The translations under genes and the position numbers were made by a program. Positions 32,657 to 40,887 of a stretch of 49,054 bases of DNA are shown here, in pieces. The notes under the pieces are model-generated. The model saw only the letters and a list, made by a program, of their open reading frames with translations. It made no database searches and was not told the origin of the DNA. Numbering within the stretch: the stretch's first letter is position 1; each line of letters opens with the position of its first letter. The DNA comes from Planctomycetota bacterium (GTDB lineage: Bacteria; Planctomycetota; UBA8742; UBA2392), in NCBI GenBank assembly GCA_019186845.1, contig JABARW010000072.1:1-49054 (forward strand), written 5' to 3'.

Positions 32657-35527
32657 ATGCAGGTGAAAATTAAGGGTAGACAGAGACAGGTTTCGCCGGG
32701 CCGGCTGATGCTGGCGGCGGGGCTGGTGTGCGCCGGCCTGATGGTGGCAATGCTGGCGCTGACCCATGACGGAGGCCCGCGCGAGTTCTTCCACCTGACG
32801 CCTGCCGTGGAGAAGACGGCCGCGGCTCTTGGTTTTGGCCCCAAGGAAGAACAAGTGGCGGCCGACGAGAAGGAAGGTAAGCGCCGTGCCCGCGACTGGG
32901 TCGTCGCCAAGGAGGCTTGGGAGGGCTTCAAGGCGGACTACGACTTCAAAGACGGCAAGCTGACCAAGAACGTCGAGAAGTCACACCCGAAGTCCAGCAT
33001 GTGGTCTTCGTGGTACTACACGATTCCGTCCGTTCTGCTGGCTTTGCTGGCCTCAGTTGCGGCGCTGTTCATGGCACGCAAGTTTCACTTCGAGATGAAG
33101 GCCGCTGAGCCGGGCAACCCGCGCATGGTGGAGATCAAGGAAGCCGTGCGTGAAGGTGCCATGGCCTATCTGCGCTCGCAGCGCAAAGTGGTCCTGCCGG
33201 TGCTGGGTATCACGGCCGTGGTGATCGCGCTGATCAACATCATCGGCATGCCCTGGTGGCTTTGCATCTTCGTGCTGGCCGGCCTCTTCACGGGCGGCAT
33301 CTCGAGCTTCGCTACTGGCTGGTACGGCATGAACACGGCCACGGAGGCCAACAGCCGCACAGCCTGGGCCTGCAACAAGGGCGGCCTGAACGCGGGCCTG
33401 CAGGTTGCCTTCCGCGCGGGCGCGGTGATGGGTCTGATGGTGGTGGGCATCGGACTGGCCTTCGTCACGGTATGGCTGCTGGTGCTGGCCATCTTCGACT
33501 CGTTCATCGCCAGCGTGACCCTCAATGACATCGCGAACGCCATGATTACGTTTGGCCTGGGCGCCTCGCTGGTGGCCCTGTTTGCCCGCGTGGGCGGCGG
33601 CATCTACACCAAGGCTGCGGACGTCGGCGCGGACTTGGTGGGCCAGGTGGAGGCCGGCATTCCCGAAGACGATCCCCGCAACCCCGCAACGATTGCCGAC
33701 CACGTGGGCGACAACGTGGGCGACGTGGCGGGCATGGGCGCAGACCTCTATGAGTCTTACGTGGGCTCGATCCTGGCCACCATTGCCCTGGCCTGGTCGG
33801 CCGGCCAGGCCCTGGGCCAGAACCCCTGGGGATTTGTCGCAGCACCCCTTCTGATTGCGGCGGGCGGCATCCTGCTTTCCGTGTTCGGCACGCGCTTTGT
33901 GAAAACGCAGGACGGCGCAACGCTCAACCAGTTGCTCAAGGCCCTGAAGTCCGGTGTGAACGTGGCCAGCATCTGTGTGGTTCCGCTTTCGCTGGTGGTC
34001 TGCATTCTCTGCTTCGGCTTCGGTATGGGCCTTGGCATGTGGCTGGCCACCTGCATCGGCCTGGGCTCCGGCTTGGTGATTGCATGGGGCTCGGAGAAGT
34101 ACACGAGCTATGACGACAAGCCCACCCAGGACGTGAGCAAGCAGTCCCTCACCGGCCCCGCCACCGTCATCATCGGGGGTTTGGCCGTAGGCATGATGAG
34201 TACCTGGATTCCGATTGTAACCGTGGCCGTGGCTACGCTGCTGGCCTTTGGCCTGGGCGGCGGATTTGCTGCGCCCGCGGCGGGCGTTTATGCCGTGAGC
34301 CTCGCGGCGGTCGGTATGTTGTCAACGCTGGGCATCACGCTGGCGACGGACGCCTACGGCCCAATCGCCGACAACGCCGGCGGCAACGCCGAGATGGCGG
34401 GCCTGCCGCCTGAGGTGCGCGAGAAGACTGACGCTCTGGACTCCCTGGGCAATACGACGGCAGCCATCGGCAAGGGCTTTGCCATTGGCTCGGCAGCCCT
34501 GACGGCGCTGGCGCTGATTGCGGCCTATGCCGACTCGGCTGAAGGCCTCGCCAAGCTCATGGACATTCGCCCGGACTTCAGCCTCTCCATCATCTCGCCC
34601 CAGGTCATCATCGGCCTGTTCATCGGCGCTTTGCTGGTGATGGTGTTCTGCGCGCTGACCATGAAGGCTGTGGGTGATGCCGCCAAGGAAATGGTGGAAG
34701 AAGTCAGGCGCCAGTTCCGCGAGATCCCCGGCATCATGGAGGGCACGGGCAAGCCTGACTATGCCAACTGCGTTTCGATTTCGACGAAGGCCGCCATCAA
34801 GCGCATGATGGTTCCGGCCATCATCGCCGTGGCCGGCCCCATCATTACGGGCGTGCTGTTCGGCGGCGGTGCCGTGTTTGGCCTGTTGGCCGGCGGTTTG
34901 GCCGCCGGATTTGCCATGGCCGTCATGATGGCCAACGCAGGCGGAAGCTGGGACAACGCCAAGAAATTCATTGAGAAGGGCGGCCTGGCCGAGTTGCTCA
35001 TTGCTGAAGGCAAGTACGACCCCGCCAGGGATGATCCCAAGCCCGTGACCGTTTCCGGCGGCGGCAGCGACGACGGCAAGACCAAGAAGAAGAAAAAGAA
35101 GAAGGACGGCAGCGACTCCTCGGGCGACTCCGGCAGCGAGGAGGCCTCGGAAAGCGGCAGCCACGAAGCCGCTGAATCGGCGAAATCCGAGCCCGCCGCA
35201 GCTGAACCCCCGAAGTCCGAGGCGCCGAAGGTTGAGGCTGCACCCGCTGCTGAAGCGCCCAAGGCCGAGACGGCTCCCGCTCCGGTGGAGGGCAAGAAGA
35301 AGAAGTACGCCCGCTACATGAAGGGAAGCCCGGAACACAAGGCGGCCGTCACCGGTGACACCGTGGGCGATCCCTTCAAGGACACCTCCGGCCCGTCCCT
35401 GAACATTCTCGTCAAGCTCATGAGCATGGTGGCCGTGGCCACAGTTGCCCTGGTGCTGGCGGTAAACAAGGGCGGTGGCATCCTTTCGTGGCTGTTTGAG
35501 GCCATTTACACCACGACGGACAAGTAG
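32657..35527 (+). CDS. hppA: Membrane pyrophosphatase, K+-dependent type, ion pump
   Basis: The 956-residue ion-pumping pyrophosphatase hydrolyses PPi and exports H+ or Na+. The start is ATG 32657 after GGAG. Catalytic loop [20 protein letters not shown] with following [12 protein letters not shown] is present near residues 319-345, and the end [20 protein letters not shown] is intact. The motif NTTAAIGKG (N599-G607) has Ala602 where K+-independent enzymes have Lys and no Thr at 605, so the K+-dependent class is indicated; that class includes Na+ pumps. An extra N-terminal span with a charged loop (residues 1-115), and a Lys- then Ala/Glu/Pro-rich insert (about 795-885) before the last helix make it longer than the usual 650-800 residues. 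Confidence 0.93.
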   Translation: MQVKIKGRQRQVSPGRLMLAAGLVCAGLMVAMLALTHDGGPREFFHLTPAVEKTAAALGFGPKEEQVAADEKEGKRRARDWVVAKEAWEGFKADYDFKDGKLTKNVEKSHPKSSMWSSWYYTIPSVLLALLASVAALFMARKFHFEMKAAEPGNPRMVEIKEAVREGAMAYLRSQRKVVLPVLGITAVVIALINIIGMPWWLCIFVLAGLFTGGISSFATGWYGMNTATEANSRTAWACNKGGLNAGLQVAFRAGAVMGLMVVGIGLAFVTVWLLVLAIFDSFIASVTLNDIANAMITFGLGASLVALFARVGGGIYTKAADVGADLVGQVEAGIPEDDPRNPATIADHVGDNVGDVAGMGADLYESYVGSILATIALAWSAGQALGQNPWGFVAAPLLIAAGGILLSVFGTRFVKTQDGATLNQLLKALKSGVNVASICVVPLSLVVCILCFGFGMGLGMWLATCIGLGSGLVIAWGSEKYTSYDDKPTQDVSKQSLTGPATVIIGGLAVGMMSTWIPIVTVAVATLLAFGLGGGFAAPAAGVYAVSLAAVGMLSTLGITLATDAYGPIADNAGGNAEMAGLPPEVREKTDALDSLGNTTAAIGKGFAIGSAALTALALIAAYADSAEGLAKLMDIRPDFSLSIISPQVIIGLFIGALLVMVFCALTMKAVGDAAKEMVEEVRRQFREIPGIMEGTGKPDYANCVSISTKAAIKRMMVPAIIAVAGPIITGVLFGGGAVFGLLAGGLAAGFAMAVMMANAGGSWDNAKKFIEKGGLAELLIAEGKYDPARDDPKPVTVSGGGSDDGKTKKKKKKKDGSDSSGDSGSEEASESGSHEAAESAKSEPAAAEPPKSEAPKVEAAPAAEAPKAETAPAPVEGKKKKYARYMKGSPEHKAAVTGDTVGDPFKDTSGPSLNILVKLMSMVAVATVALVLAVNKGGGILSWLFEAIYTTTDK

Positions 35528-35545
35528 CCGTTGTTTGAGCAAAGC

Positions 35546-35570
35546 GCGGGGCGGCCCTGGGCCGCCCCGC
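35546..35570 (+). terminator. Terminator after pyrophosphatase gene
   Basis: An 11-bp stem GCGGGGCGGCC/GGCCGCCCCGC with a CTG loop is followed by TTGCATTG. It lies 19 bases after the stop codon; the T-run is weak. Confidence 0.65.
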
Positions 35571-35624
35571 TTGCATTGTGCTGCAATTGCCGGGGCACGA
35601 CTGCCAATCATGGTCGAGGCCCCC

Positions 35625-36590
35625 ATGGACCAGAGCCTGCCATTGACCCTTGGCGTGTTCCTGCTTCTGGCACTGACCTACGTGGTGCTGGAACGCCTGT
35701 GGCCCGCGCGCCCCGGCCAGAAGCTTCTTCGACGCGGCTGGCGCACTGACGCCCTGTACTGGCTGTTCACTCCCCTGGTTTCCAGGAACCTGACAAGGCT
35801 GGGCATTGGCCTGACCCTGGCCGCGCTTTTGGCAGCATCGGGCGCCGAAATCAGCCCTGAGACGCTGCGAGCTGTCGTTGAAGGCCGCGACACGTGGTTT
35901 TCAACCTGGCCCTGGTGGCTCCAGGGCCTGGGCGTGCTGATCGTGAGTGACTTCACGGGGTACTGGCTGCACCGCCTGTTTCATCGGGGCTGGTGGTGGC
36001 GTGTTCACGCCGTGCACCACTCCCCTACCGAACTGGATTGGCTGGCTGCGACAAGACTGCACCCCCTGAACGAGCTGCTCTCGCGCATGGTCCAGGTGGT
36101 TCCATTCTATCTGCTGGGATTTTCTCCGTTGGTGTTGGCCTCCGTGGCGCCTTTGCTGTCACTCTACGCCATCTTGCTGCACGCCAACGTTTCCTGGAGC
36201 TTTGGCCCCCTGCGTTTCGTGATTGCCAGCCCCGCCTTTCACCGCTGGCATCACAGTCGCGAGCCCCAAGCCCTCGACAAGAACTTCGCGGGCCTGTTTC
36301 CGCTCTGGGATTTTCTGTTCGGCACCCTCTACTTGCCGCACGGTCAACGGGCCACCGACTTCGGCATCACCAGCAACGACATGCCTCCAGGCCTCTGGGG
36401 ACAGTTGCTGTACCCCTTTGCCCGCAGTGCCGCTCCCGCCACTGAGCATTCGCCCCCACCTTTGGCGTTTGACACAATGCCGCGCCATGAACCTGAAGTT
36501 CAGTTATGCGCTGCTGCAGGCCTGGTACATGATCCTGGAGGGCGGCCTGCTGCTCCTGTTGCTGGGCCTGTTCTTCATGGGCAAAGGTAA
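35625..36590 (+). CDS. Fatty acid hydroxylase/sterol desaturase family protein
   Basis: Start chosen at ATG 35625 behind GAGG; product 321 residues with four to five membrane segments. The diiron His clusters of the fatty acid hydroxylase superfamily are present: HRLFH, HAVHH and HRWHH, plus H in RLHPLNEL. Enzymes of this group use O2 to hydroxylate or desaturate lipids or sterols in the membrane; the substrate is unknown. The catalytic domain ends near PPGLWGQLLYPFA. The last ~35 residues overlap the next gene by 104 bases and look like low-complexity sequence, so the true stop region is odd. Confidence 0.82.
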   Translation: MDQSLPLTLGVFLLLALTYVVLERLWPARPGQKLLRRGWRTDALYWLFTPLVSRNLTRLGIGLTLAALLAASGAEISPETLRAVVEGRDTWFSTWPWWLQGLGVLIVSDFTGYWLHRLFHRGWWWRVHAVHHSPTELDWLAATRLHPLNELLSRMVQVVPFYLLGFSPLVLASVAPLLSLYAILLHANVSWSFGPLRFVIASPAFHRWHHSREPQALDKNFAGLFPLWDFLFGTLYLPHGQRATDFGITSNDMPPGLWGQLLYPFARSAAPATEHSPPPLAFDTMPRHEPEVQLCAAAGLVHDPGGRPAAPVAGPVLHGQR

Positions 36591-36870
36591 TCGCGTCAGC
36601 GATGTCGTGTTGATCGCACTGATTCTGGCCCAGCTTGCCGGGCTTGTAGCCGCCGGCCTCGGGCTTTCCCTGAGGCGCGGCTGGGCCCCGCTGGCCGTAG
36701 TCGCACACTGCCTTGCCATGTGCCTGCTGAGCCTGGGCACGCTGCCGTGGCGCGAACGGGTAACGGTGTTTGACGTGGCAATTCCGCTGCTGTTACACGG
36801 CGGCGTGGCAGCGCTGGGCTGGCGCGTCTGGCGCGAGGTTCGTGATGCCAAAGGCCGGCCGATGTCTTGA
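36487..36870 (+). CDS. Small four-span membrane protein
   Basis: The 127-residue product starts at ATG 36487, inside the 3' end of the hydroxylase gene in another frame. It has about four membrane segments (MILEGGLLLLLLGLFFMG, VLIALILAQLAGLVAAGL, PLAVVAHCLAMCLLSLG, VAIPLLLHGGVAALGWRV) and a positively charged C-terminus. No family recognised. The 104-base overlap is long for a real pair, but the hydrophobic pattern is convincing and codon use is normal. Confidence 0.6.
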   Translation: MNLKFSYALLQAWYMILEGGLLLLLLGLFFMGKGNRVSDVVLIALILAQLAGLVAAGLGLSLRRGWAPLAVVAHCLAMCLLSLGTLPWRERVTVFDVAIPLLLHGGVAALGWRVWREVRDAKGRPMS

Positions 36871-36874
36871 CGCG

Positions 36875-38890
36875 TCAACTGCCGATGGTCTGGCCCAGCT
36901 TGATGTCGGCTTCGTAGAATGAGCCGTTGCGCCAGAACTTGAAGCGGACGACATCGTCCTTCTTCTTTGTCTGCAGCCATTCATAGAACTTGGCGGCGGT
37001 CGTCTCCCCCTCGCCGGCGGCCTTGCCGTCAAACTCGACCAGAACGTCACCCACCTTCACGTCCTTGTGGTAGGCGTCAAACCAGGGGCTTACGCTGGTG
37101 ACGTAGAGGCCCTTCTCGACGCGGGTATCGAGCAGTTTGTCCTGCACCCAGAACCCTGCGATGATGCTGTTCTTGCCGATCGTGCGCGTGCCAAGATTCG
37201 TCGGAGGCCCCTCCGGCGAGTTGACCGCGTAGATCGTCACGTCGTGCACCTTGCCGTCGCGTACTGAGTCAGGCGGCACGATGTCAAAGCCGTGCTCTGC
37301 GTTGGGCGCATAACCAGTACCGACCAGCGAGTTATCCCGGGCGTCGGCCTTCACACGCGTCCAGAGTTTGCCGTCGATGTAGATCTCGATGTCGCAGGGC
37401 TCGCTGCCGAGGTCAGGATCGGCGGCCCACCCGCGCAGACGGTTCTCGTCCGCGTACCAGTAGCTGCCCATGGGGGCGGAGTTTTCCTCGCGTCGGTAGG
37501 TCTTGGGGCTGCCCTGCAGCTCCACTTTCACTCCCGCGGGAATGTTCACGGCAAAGGCCCTTATCACGTGGGTACGGTTGTCCAGCAGCACCCCGGGGGT
37601 GGTCATCACCCAGCCGTGGTCGGGGTCCGGCGTCACGTTGCTCCACTTCAGGCCGTCGCGCTTGGAGTCCGCCGAGAGCGTGGTAAACAGCTCGTCATCA
37701 AGCCAGATCTCGACCTGTACGGGCGACGAAGGCGCGTCTTCATCCCAGGCCCAGCCAGCCAGCACCACCTTGTTGCAGATGTCAAAAGCCCCCAGCGGAG
37801 CGCGATTGGCCACGCCGCCGCGGTCAGCAATCACACGCGGGCTGCCGGGAAGTTCGACTTCCGTGCCAGTAGCCAGGTCTACAGCCAAGGCCTGCACTGT
37901 GTGCTCGCGCCCGTCGTCCAGCACCTCGGGCCACTCAATCATGAAGGCGCAGGCATCATGCGGGGCAATCTTGCGCTGGGCCAGCAGCTCGTTCTTGCGG
38001 CCCGCCTTCACTTCCGCAATCTGCACGCCGTCAATCTTCACCCGCACCAGCACCGCCGTCTTGGTTTCGTCGGGGTCCCAGGCATAGCCGGAAATACCCT
38101 TCTCCGGCGTGGCTTCCTCGAGCTTGCCCGTGGGAAACGAGTTGGGCTTGACGTCGCGCGGCGACCAACGAAGCTCCTTTCGCCCCGGCTTGTCCTTGCG
38201 AAAGGCGTAAGCGCGCACGCGATGCTGCTCGCCGTCCTGCAGTCCTTCGGGCAGCAGCTGTTCGAAATGCCAGATGACGCCGTGCGTCTTGTGCTCTTCC
38301 CTGCGATCACACGTCAACTCGCAGGCCCGCGCCTCATCAATGTAGATGGCCACCTGCAGCGCGGCTTCGCGCTCGACCGTATCAAAGGCAAATCCCTTGA
38401 GCCTCGCGGGCGAGGCTTCCTGGAAGTAGCCGTCAAGCTCGGCATTGAGCTGCTTGCCCTCTTCGGATTCCACGGCCGGGGGCGGCGCTGGCCGTTTGGG
38501 CTCCTGCTTCTTCGTCTCGGCGGGCTTGGCACCTCCGGGTTGCGCAGAGGAGGCCGAACCCTTCTCCGGAGCACTCTTGCCGCCGCCCGGGCTGCCCTGC
38601 GCCCCGGCAACGCCGGATGTGCCGGCGGACTCCGACGTGGAAGGCAAAGCCCCGGGCCTGGCACCCTGGCCGGCCTCGCGGGAGGTCACCAGTTTGGGCG
38701 GCTCAACGGATGTCGAGTCGGCCGAAACATCACCTGTCTCAGGCCCCGCAACTCCGGCCAGCACTCGAGGCCGGTTGCCGCCCGCGACATGGTCGGGCAT
38801 GAGCATCGGCAGCCAGTGTCCGCGAGTGATGAATCCGCCGACGCAGGCCAGGGTCATAAGCAACGCCATGGGCAGAAACAGGCGCTTCAT
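36875..38890 (-). CDS. Exported repeat protein with C-terminal PDZ domain
   Basis: Start chosen at ATG 38890 behind GGAGGAGCG, giving 671 residues. One N-terminal membrane segment or uncleaved signal is followed by a Pro/Gly/Ser/Lys-rich linker to about residue 170. Four beta-rich repeats follow, each with a G-x-A-x-D...V-x-I-x-D-G pattern: LKGFAFDTVEREAALQVAIY, SGYAWDPDETKTAVLVRVKI, AGWAWDEDAPSSPVQVEIWL and RGWAADPDLGSEPCDIEIYI. This resembles the GxAxD repeat of secreted and cell-wall proteins. A PDZ domain closes the protein (KDVKVGDVLVEFDGKAAGEG). Probably an extracytoplasmic binding protein; ligand unknown. Divergent from the dienelactone hydrolase-like gene. Confidence 0.65.
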   Translation of the reverse strand: MKRLFLPMALLMTLACVGGFITRGHWLPMLMPDHVAGGNRPRVLAGVAGPETGDVSADSTSVEPPKLVTSREAGQGARPGALPSTSESAGTSGVAGAQGSPGGGKSAPEKGSASSAQPGGAKPAETKKQEPKRPAPPPAVESEEGKQLNAELDGYFQEASPARLKGFAFDTVEREAALQVAIYIDEARACELTCDRREEHKTHGVIWHFEQLLPEGLQDGEQHRVRAYAFRKDKPGRKELRWSPRDVKPNSFPTGKLEEATPEKGISGYAWDPDETKTAVLVRVKIDGVQIAEVKAGRKNELLAQRKIAPHDACAFMIEWPEVLDDGREHTVQALAVDLATGTEVELPGSPRVIADRGGVANRAPLGAFDICNKVVLAGWAWDEDAPSSPVQVEIWLDDELFTTLSADSKRDGLKWSNVTPDPDHGWVMTTPGVLLDNRTHVIRAFAVNIPAGVKVELQGSPKTYRREENSAPMGSYWYADENRLRGWAADPDLGSEPCDIEIYIDGKLWTRVKADARDNSLVGTGYAPNAEHGFDIVPPDSVRDGKVHDVTIYAVNSPEGPPTNLGTRTIGKNSIIAGFWVQDKLLDTRVEKGLYVTSVSPWFDAYHKDVKVGDVLVEFDGKAAGEGETTAAKFYEWLQTKKKDDVVRFKFWRNGSFYEADIKLGQTIGS

Positions 38891-39024
38891 CGCTCCTCCG
38901 GTGTTGAAATTATGGCGCGCCCCAGGCCCCGCCGCCACGGTTTTGAGCGCCGCCACTTGCCAAACCTGCCCAAGGTCAGCACCATGCCTTCGTTCGACGT
39001 GGTAACAATTGAGAGGAGCCACCC

Positions 39025-39825
39025 ATGAAACGCATTGCTTTGATCTCTGCCGCGCTGCTGTTGGCCATGGTCCCCGCGCTGGGTCAGAAGAACGAGCCGG
39101 CCAAACCGGCCACAGAGGGCAAGGTGCTCGAGTACAAGGACGGCGACACCACCTGCGAAGGCTACCTGGCGGCGCCGGCAGGCCAGGCCACGGGCCTGCC
39201 CGCAGTATTGATTGTGCATGACTGGATGGGGCTCAAACAGCTCGAGCAGGAGAAAGCCGACGGCATGGCTGCGGCAGGCTATGTCGCGCTTGCCGTGGAC
39301 ATGTACGGCAAGGGGGTGCGTCCCAAGAACACACAGGAGGCCCAGACCCAGGCCATGAAGTTCTACAACGACGCGGCCATGGCCGTCTCGCGCATCACGG
39401 CCGCGCTGGAGACCCTGAAAAAGCAGCCGGGGGTGGACAGCAAGCGCATCGGCATTTTCGGCTACTGTTTCGGCGGCAGCATCTCGCTGGCGCTGGCGCG
39501 CAGCGGCGCGGACATCGCTGCCTGCATCAGCTTCCACGGTGCGCTGAAGAACATCCAGGGCAAGAGTGAAATCAAGTGCCCGGTGCTGGTGCTGCACGGG
39601 GCCGACGACCCCCTGGTTCCGCAGGAGGACGTCAGCGGCATCATGGATGAGTTCCGCAAGGGCAGCGTAGACTGGCAACTCGTCCACTATGGCAACGCCG
39701 TGCACTCCTTCACCAACCCCAAGGCCGGAAATGACAATTCCCGCGGCGCGGCCTACAACGCCAAGGCCGACAAGCGCAGTTGGGAGATTCTGCAGGACTT
39801 CCTGGCCGAGACCTTGAAGCCCTAG
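39025..39825 (+). CDS. Exported dienelactone hydrolase family protein
   Basis: The 266-residue alpha/beta hydrolase has a Sec signal peptide (MKRIALISAALLLAMVPALG). The triad of dienelactone hydrolases is present: nucleophile Cys148 in IFGYCFGGS, Asp195 in HGADDPLVP and His227 in NAVHSFTNP. The N-terminal VHDWMGL motif is typical. Such proteins hydrolyse lactones or esters; export suggests a periplasmic substrate. The ATG follows a GAGGAG site. A strong hairpin terminator follows the stop. Confidence 0.88.
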   Translation: MKRIALISAALLLAMVPALGQKNEPAKPATEGKVLEYKDGDTTCEGYLAAPAGQATGLPAVLIVHDWMGLKQLEQEKADGMAAAGYVALAVDMYGKGVRPKNTQEAQTQAMKFYNDAAMAVSRITAALETLKKQPGVDSKRIGIFGYCFGGSISLALARSGADIAACISFHGALKNIQGKSEIKCPVLVLHGADDPLVPQEDVSGIMDEFRKGSVDWQLVHYGNAVHSFTNPKAGNDNSRGAAYNAKADKRSWEILQDFLAETLKP

Positions 39826-39840
39826 GCGACAAACTGGAAG

Positions 39841-39870
39841 GAAAAGGCCGGGGGGCTCCCCGGCCTTTTC
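39841..39870. terminator. Bidirectional terminator
   Basis: A perfect 13-bp stem GAAAAGGCCGGGG/CCCCGGCCTTTTC with a GGCT loop lies between the convergent hydrolase and DUF4150 genes. A- and T-runs at the stem ends let it work in both directions. Confidence 0.85.
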
Positions 39871-39884
39871 TCGTTCAAGGCGCC

Positions 39885-40295
39885 TTACGGCGCCACGATG
39901 ACTTTGACCTGGCTCGGCGCCACCTGCACACCCGCGGGCATGTTCGCGTTGCTGCCGTTGTGCCCTGTAATGGAGGTGAGGTGAGTGACAGGTTTGCCTT
40001 GGGCCTTCACCTTCATGGATCCCTTCTTGTACGCCACCTTCTGCTTGAACACGTTTGAAATGACTCCGCCGGCCACGCCGGGCTCGTCGCCTGTACTCAT
40101 CGGAATGCTGGAACTGGTCGTCAAAACGGCCGAACCAGAGAACTTCACTTTGGTGGAGGCGCCGCTGGCCTGCATGCACATGCCGATGTTGGGATAGGGC
40201 ATGGGAACGGGCCCGCCGGGTGTGGGCGTCTTGCAGACGTCAGTCGGGCCCGGCGTCATGCACTGGCCCCCGCCCTTGGTCGAACCTGGAAACAT
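39885..40295 (-). CDS. DUF4150 (PAAR-like) type VI secretion protein
   Basis: The 136-residue protein is of the DUF4150/PAAR-like family: it opens with GGGQCMTPGPTDVCKTPTPG and PVPMPYPNIGMC, has the STGDEPGVAGGVISN segment, and ends with a short beta region. Members cap the VgrG spike and carry effectors. It has no C-terminal toxin domain, so it would act as a tip adaptor. The ATG follows GGGAGA. Last gene of the minus-strand secretion cluster, before a terminator. Confidence 0.85.
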   Translation of the reverse strand: MFPGSTKGGGQCMTPGPTDVCKTPTPGGPVPMPYPNIGMCMQASGASTKVKFSGSAVLTTSSSIPMSTGDEPGVAGGVISNVFKQKVAYKKGSMKVKAQGKPVTHLTSITGHNGSNANMPAGVQVAPSQVKVIVAP

Positions 40296-40346
40296 GTCAG
40301 ATCTCCCTCTCGTGTGGTCACGCGGCCCTGGAAGCCAGTTGCGCGA

Positions 40347-40877
40347 CTAACCCAGCTTGACCTGCTCGCCGTTGATTGACACGTCTTCCCGCGCCGACTG
40401 CCGGATACGTCCCGCACGCAGCACCGACTCCTCGCGCACTACCGTGCGGGAGCGGCCCAAATTCAAGTGCATGGCGTCCTTCACCCAGCGGTAAGCACTG
40501 AGGCAACGCTCGACCACGACGCGCACCGTGGACTCAAAGCGGTCAGCCCGCAGGCTGACCTTATGGCCCTGGAGCGCCACTTCCGCACCCTGGATCTGCA
40601 CACGCCCGCCGGCTGTGATTTCAAGATCGCCCGGCGTTTGAAACAGCGTGCGCCCGCGCCCCTGCAGAACCCCCACGACGTAACAGTCGCCGTCCTGCGT
40701 CATGACGAGCAGGACATCTCCCATCGCCGGGGCATAGGGATAGGCCAGCGCCATCACAGCCTCGCGCTCGCCTTCGGGCAGGGCCAGGCGCAGGCAGCGA
40801 CCCGTGGCCTCCACGACGACTCCCTGGCAAAGGCGGGGTGTCCCGGCAACCTCGGTCATGAATGTCTGGGCTTCCAT
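40347..40877 (-). CDS. DUF3540 family protein
   Basis: Start chosen at ATG 40877 behind GGAG, giving 176 residues. The sequence fits DUF3540: an OB-like beta domain with ALPEGEREAVMALAYPYAPA and GDVLLVMTQDGDCYVVGVL, then a beta-helical part rich in VQIQGAEVALQGHKVSLRAD, like the end of VgrG. DUF3540, DUF2169, pentapeptide and DUF4150 genes often travel together beside vgrG, so it is a likely spike-associated adaptor. No enzyme signature. Confidence 0.78.
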   Translation of the reverse strand: MEAQTFMTEVAGTPRLCQGVVVEATGRCLRLALPEGEREAVMALAYPYAPAMGDVLLVMTQDGDCYVVGVLQGRGRTLFQTPGDLEITAGGRVQIQGAEVALQGHKVSLRADRFESTVRVVVERCLSAYRWVKDAMHLNLGRSRTVVREESVLRAGRIRQSAREDVSINGEQVKLG

Positions 40878-40887
40878 AATTGTCTCC

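Noticed and set aside
37292..39028. Long plus-strand frame of 578 codons
   Set aside because: It is the shadow of the repeat/PDZ gene, without ribosome site or recognisable domain.
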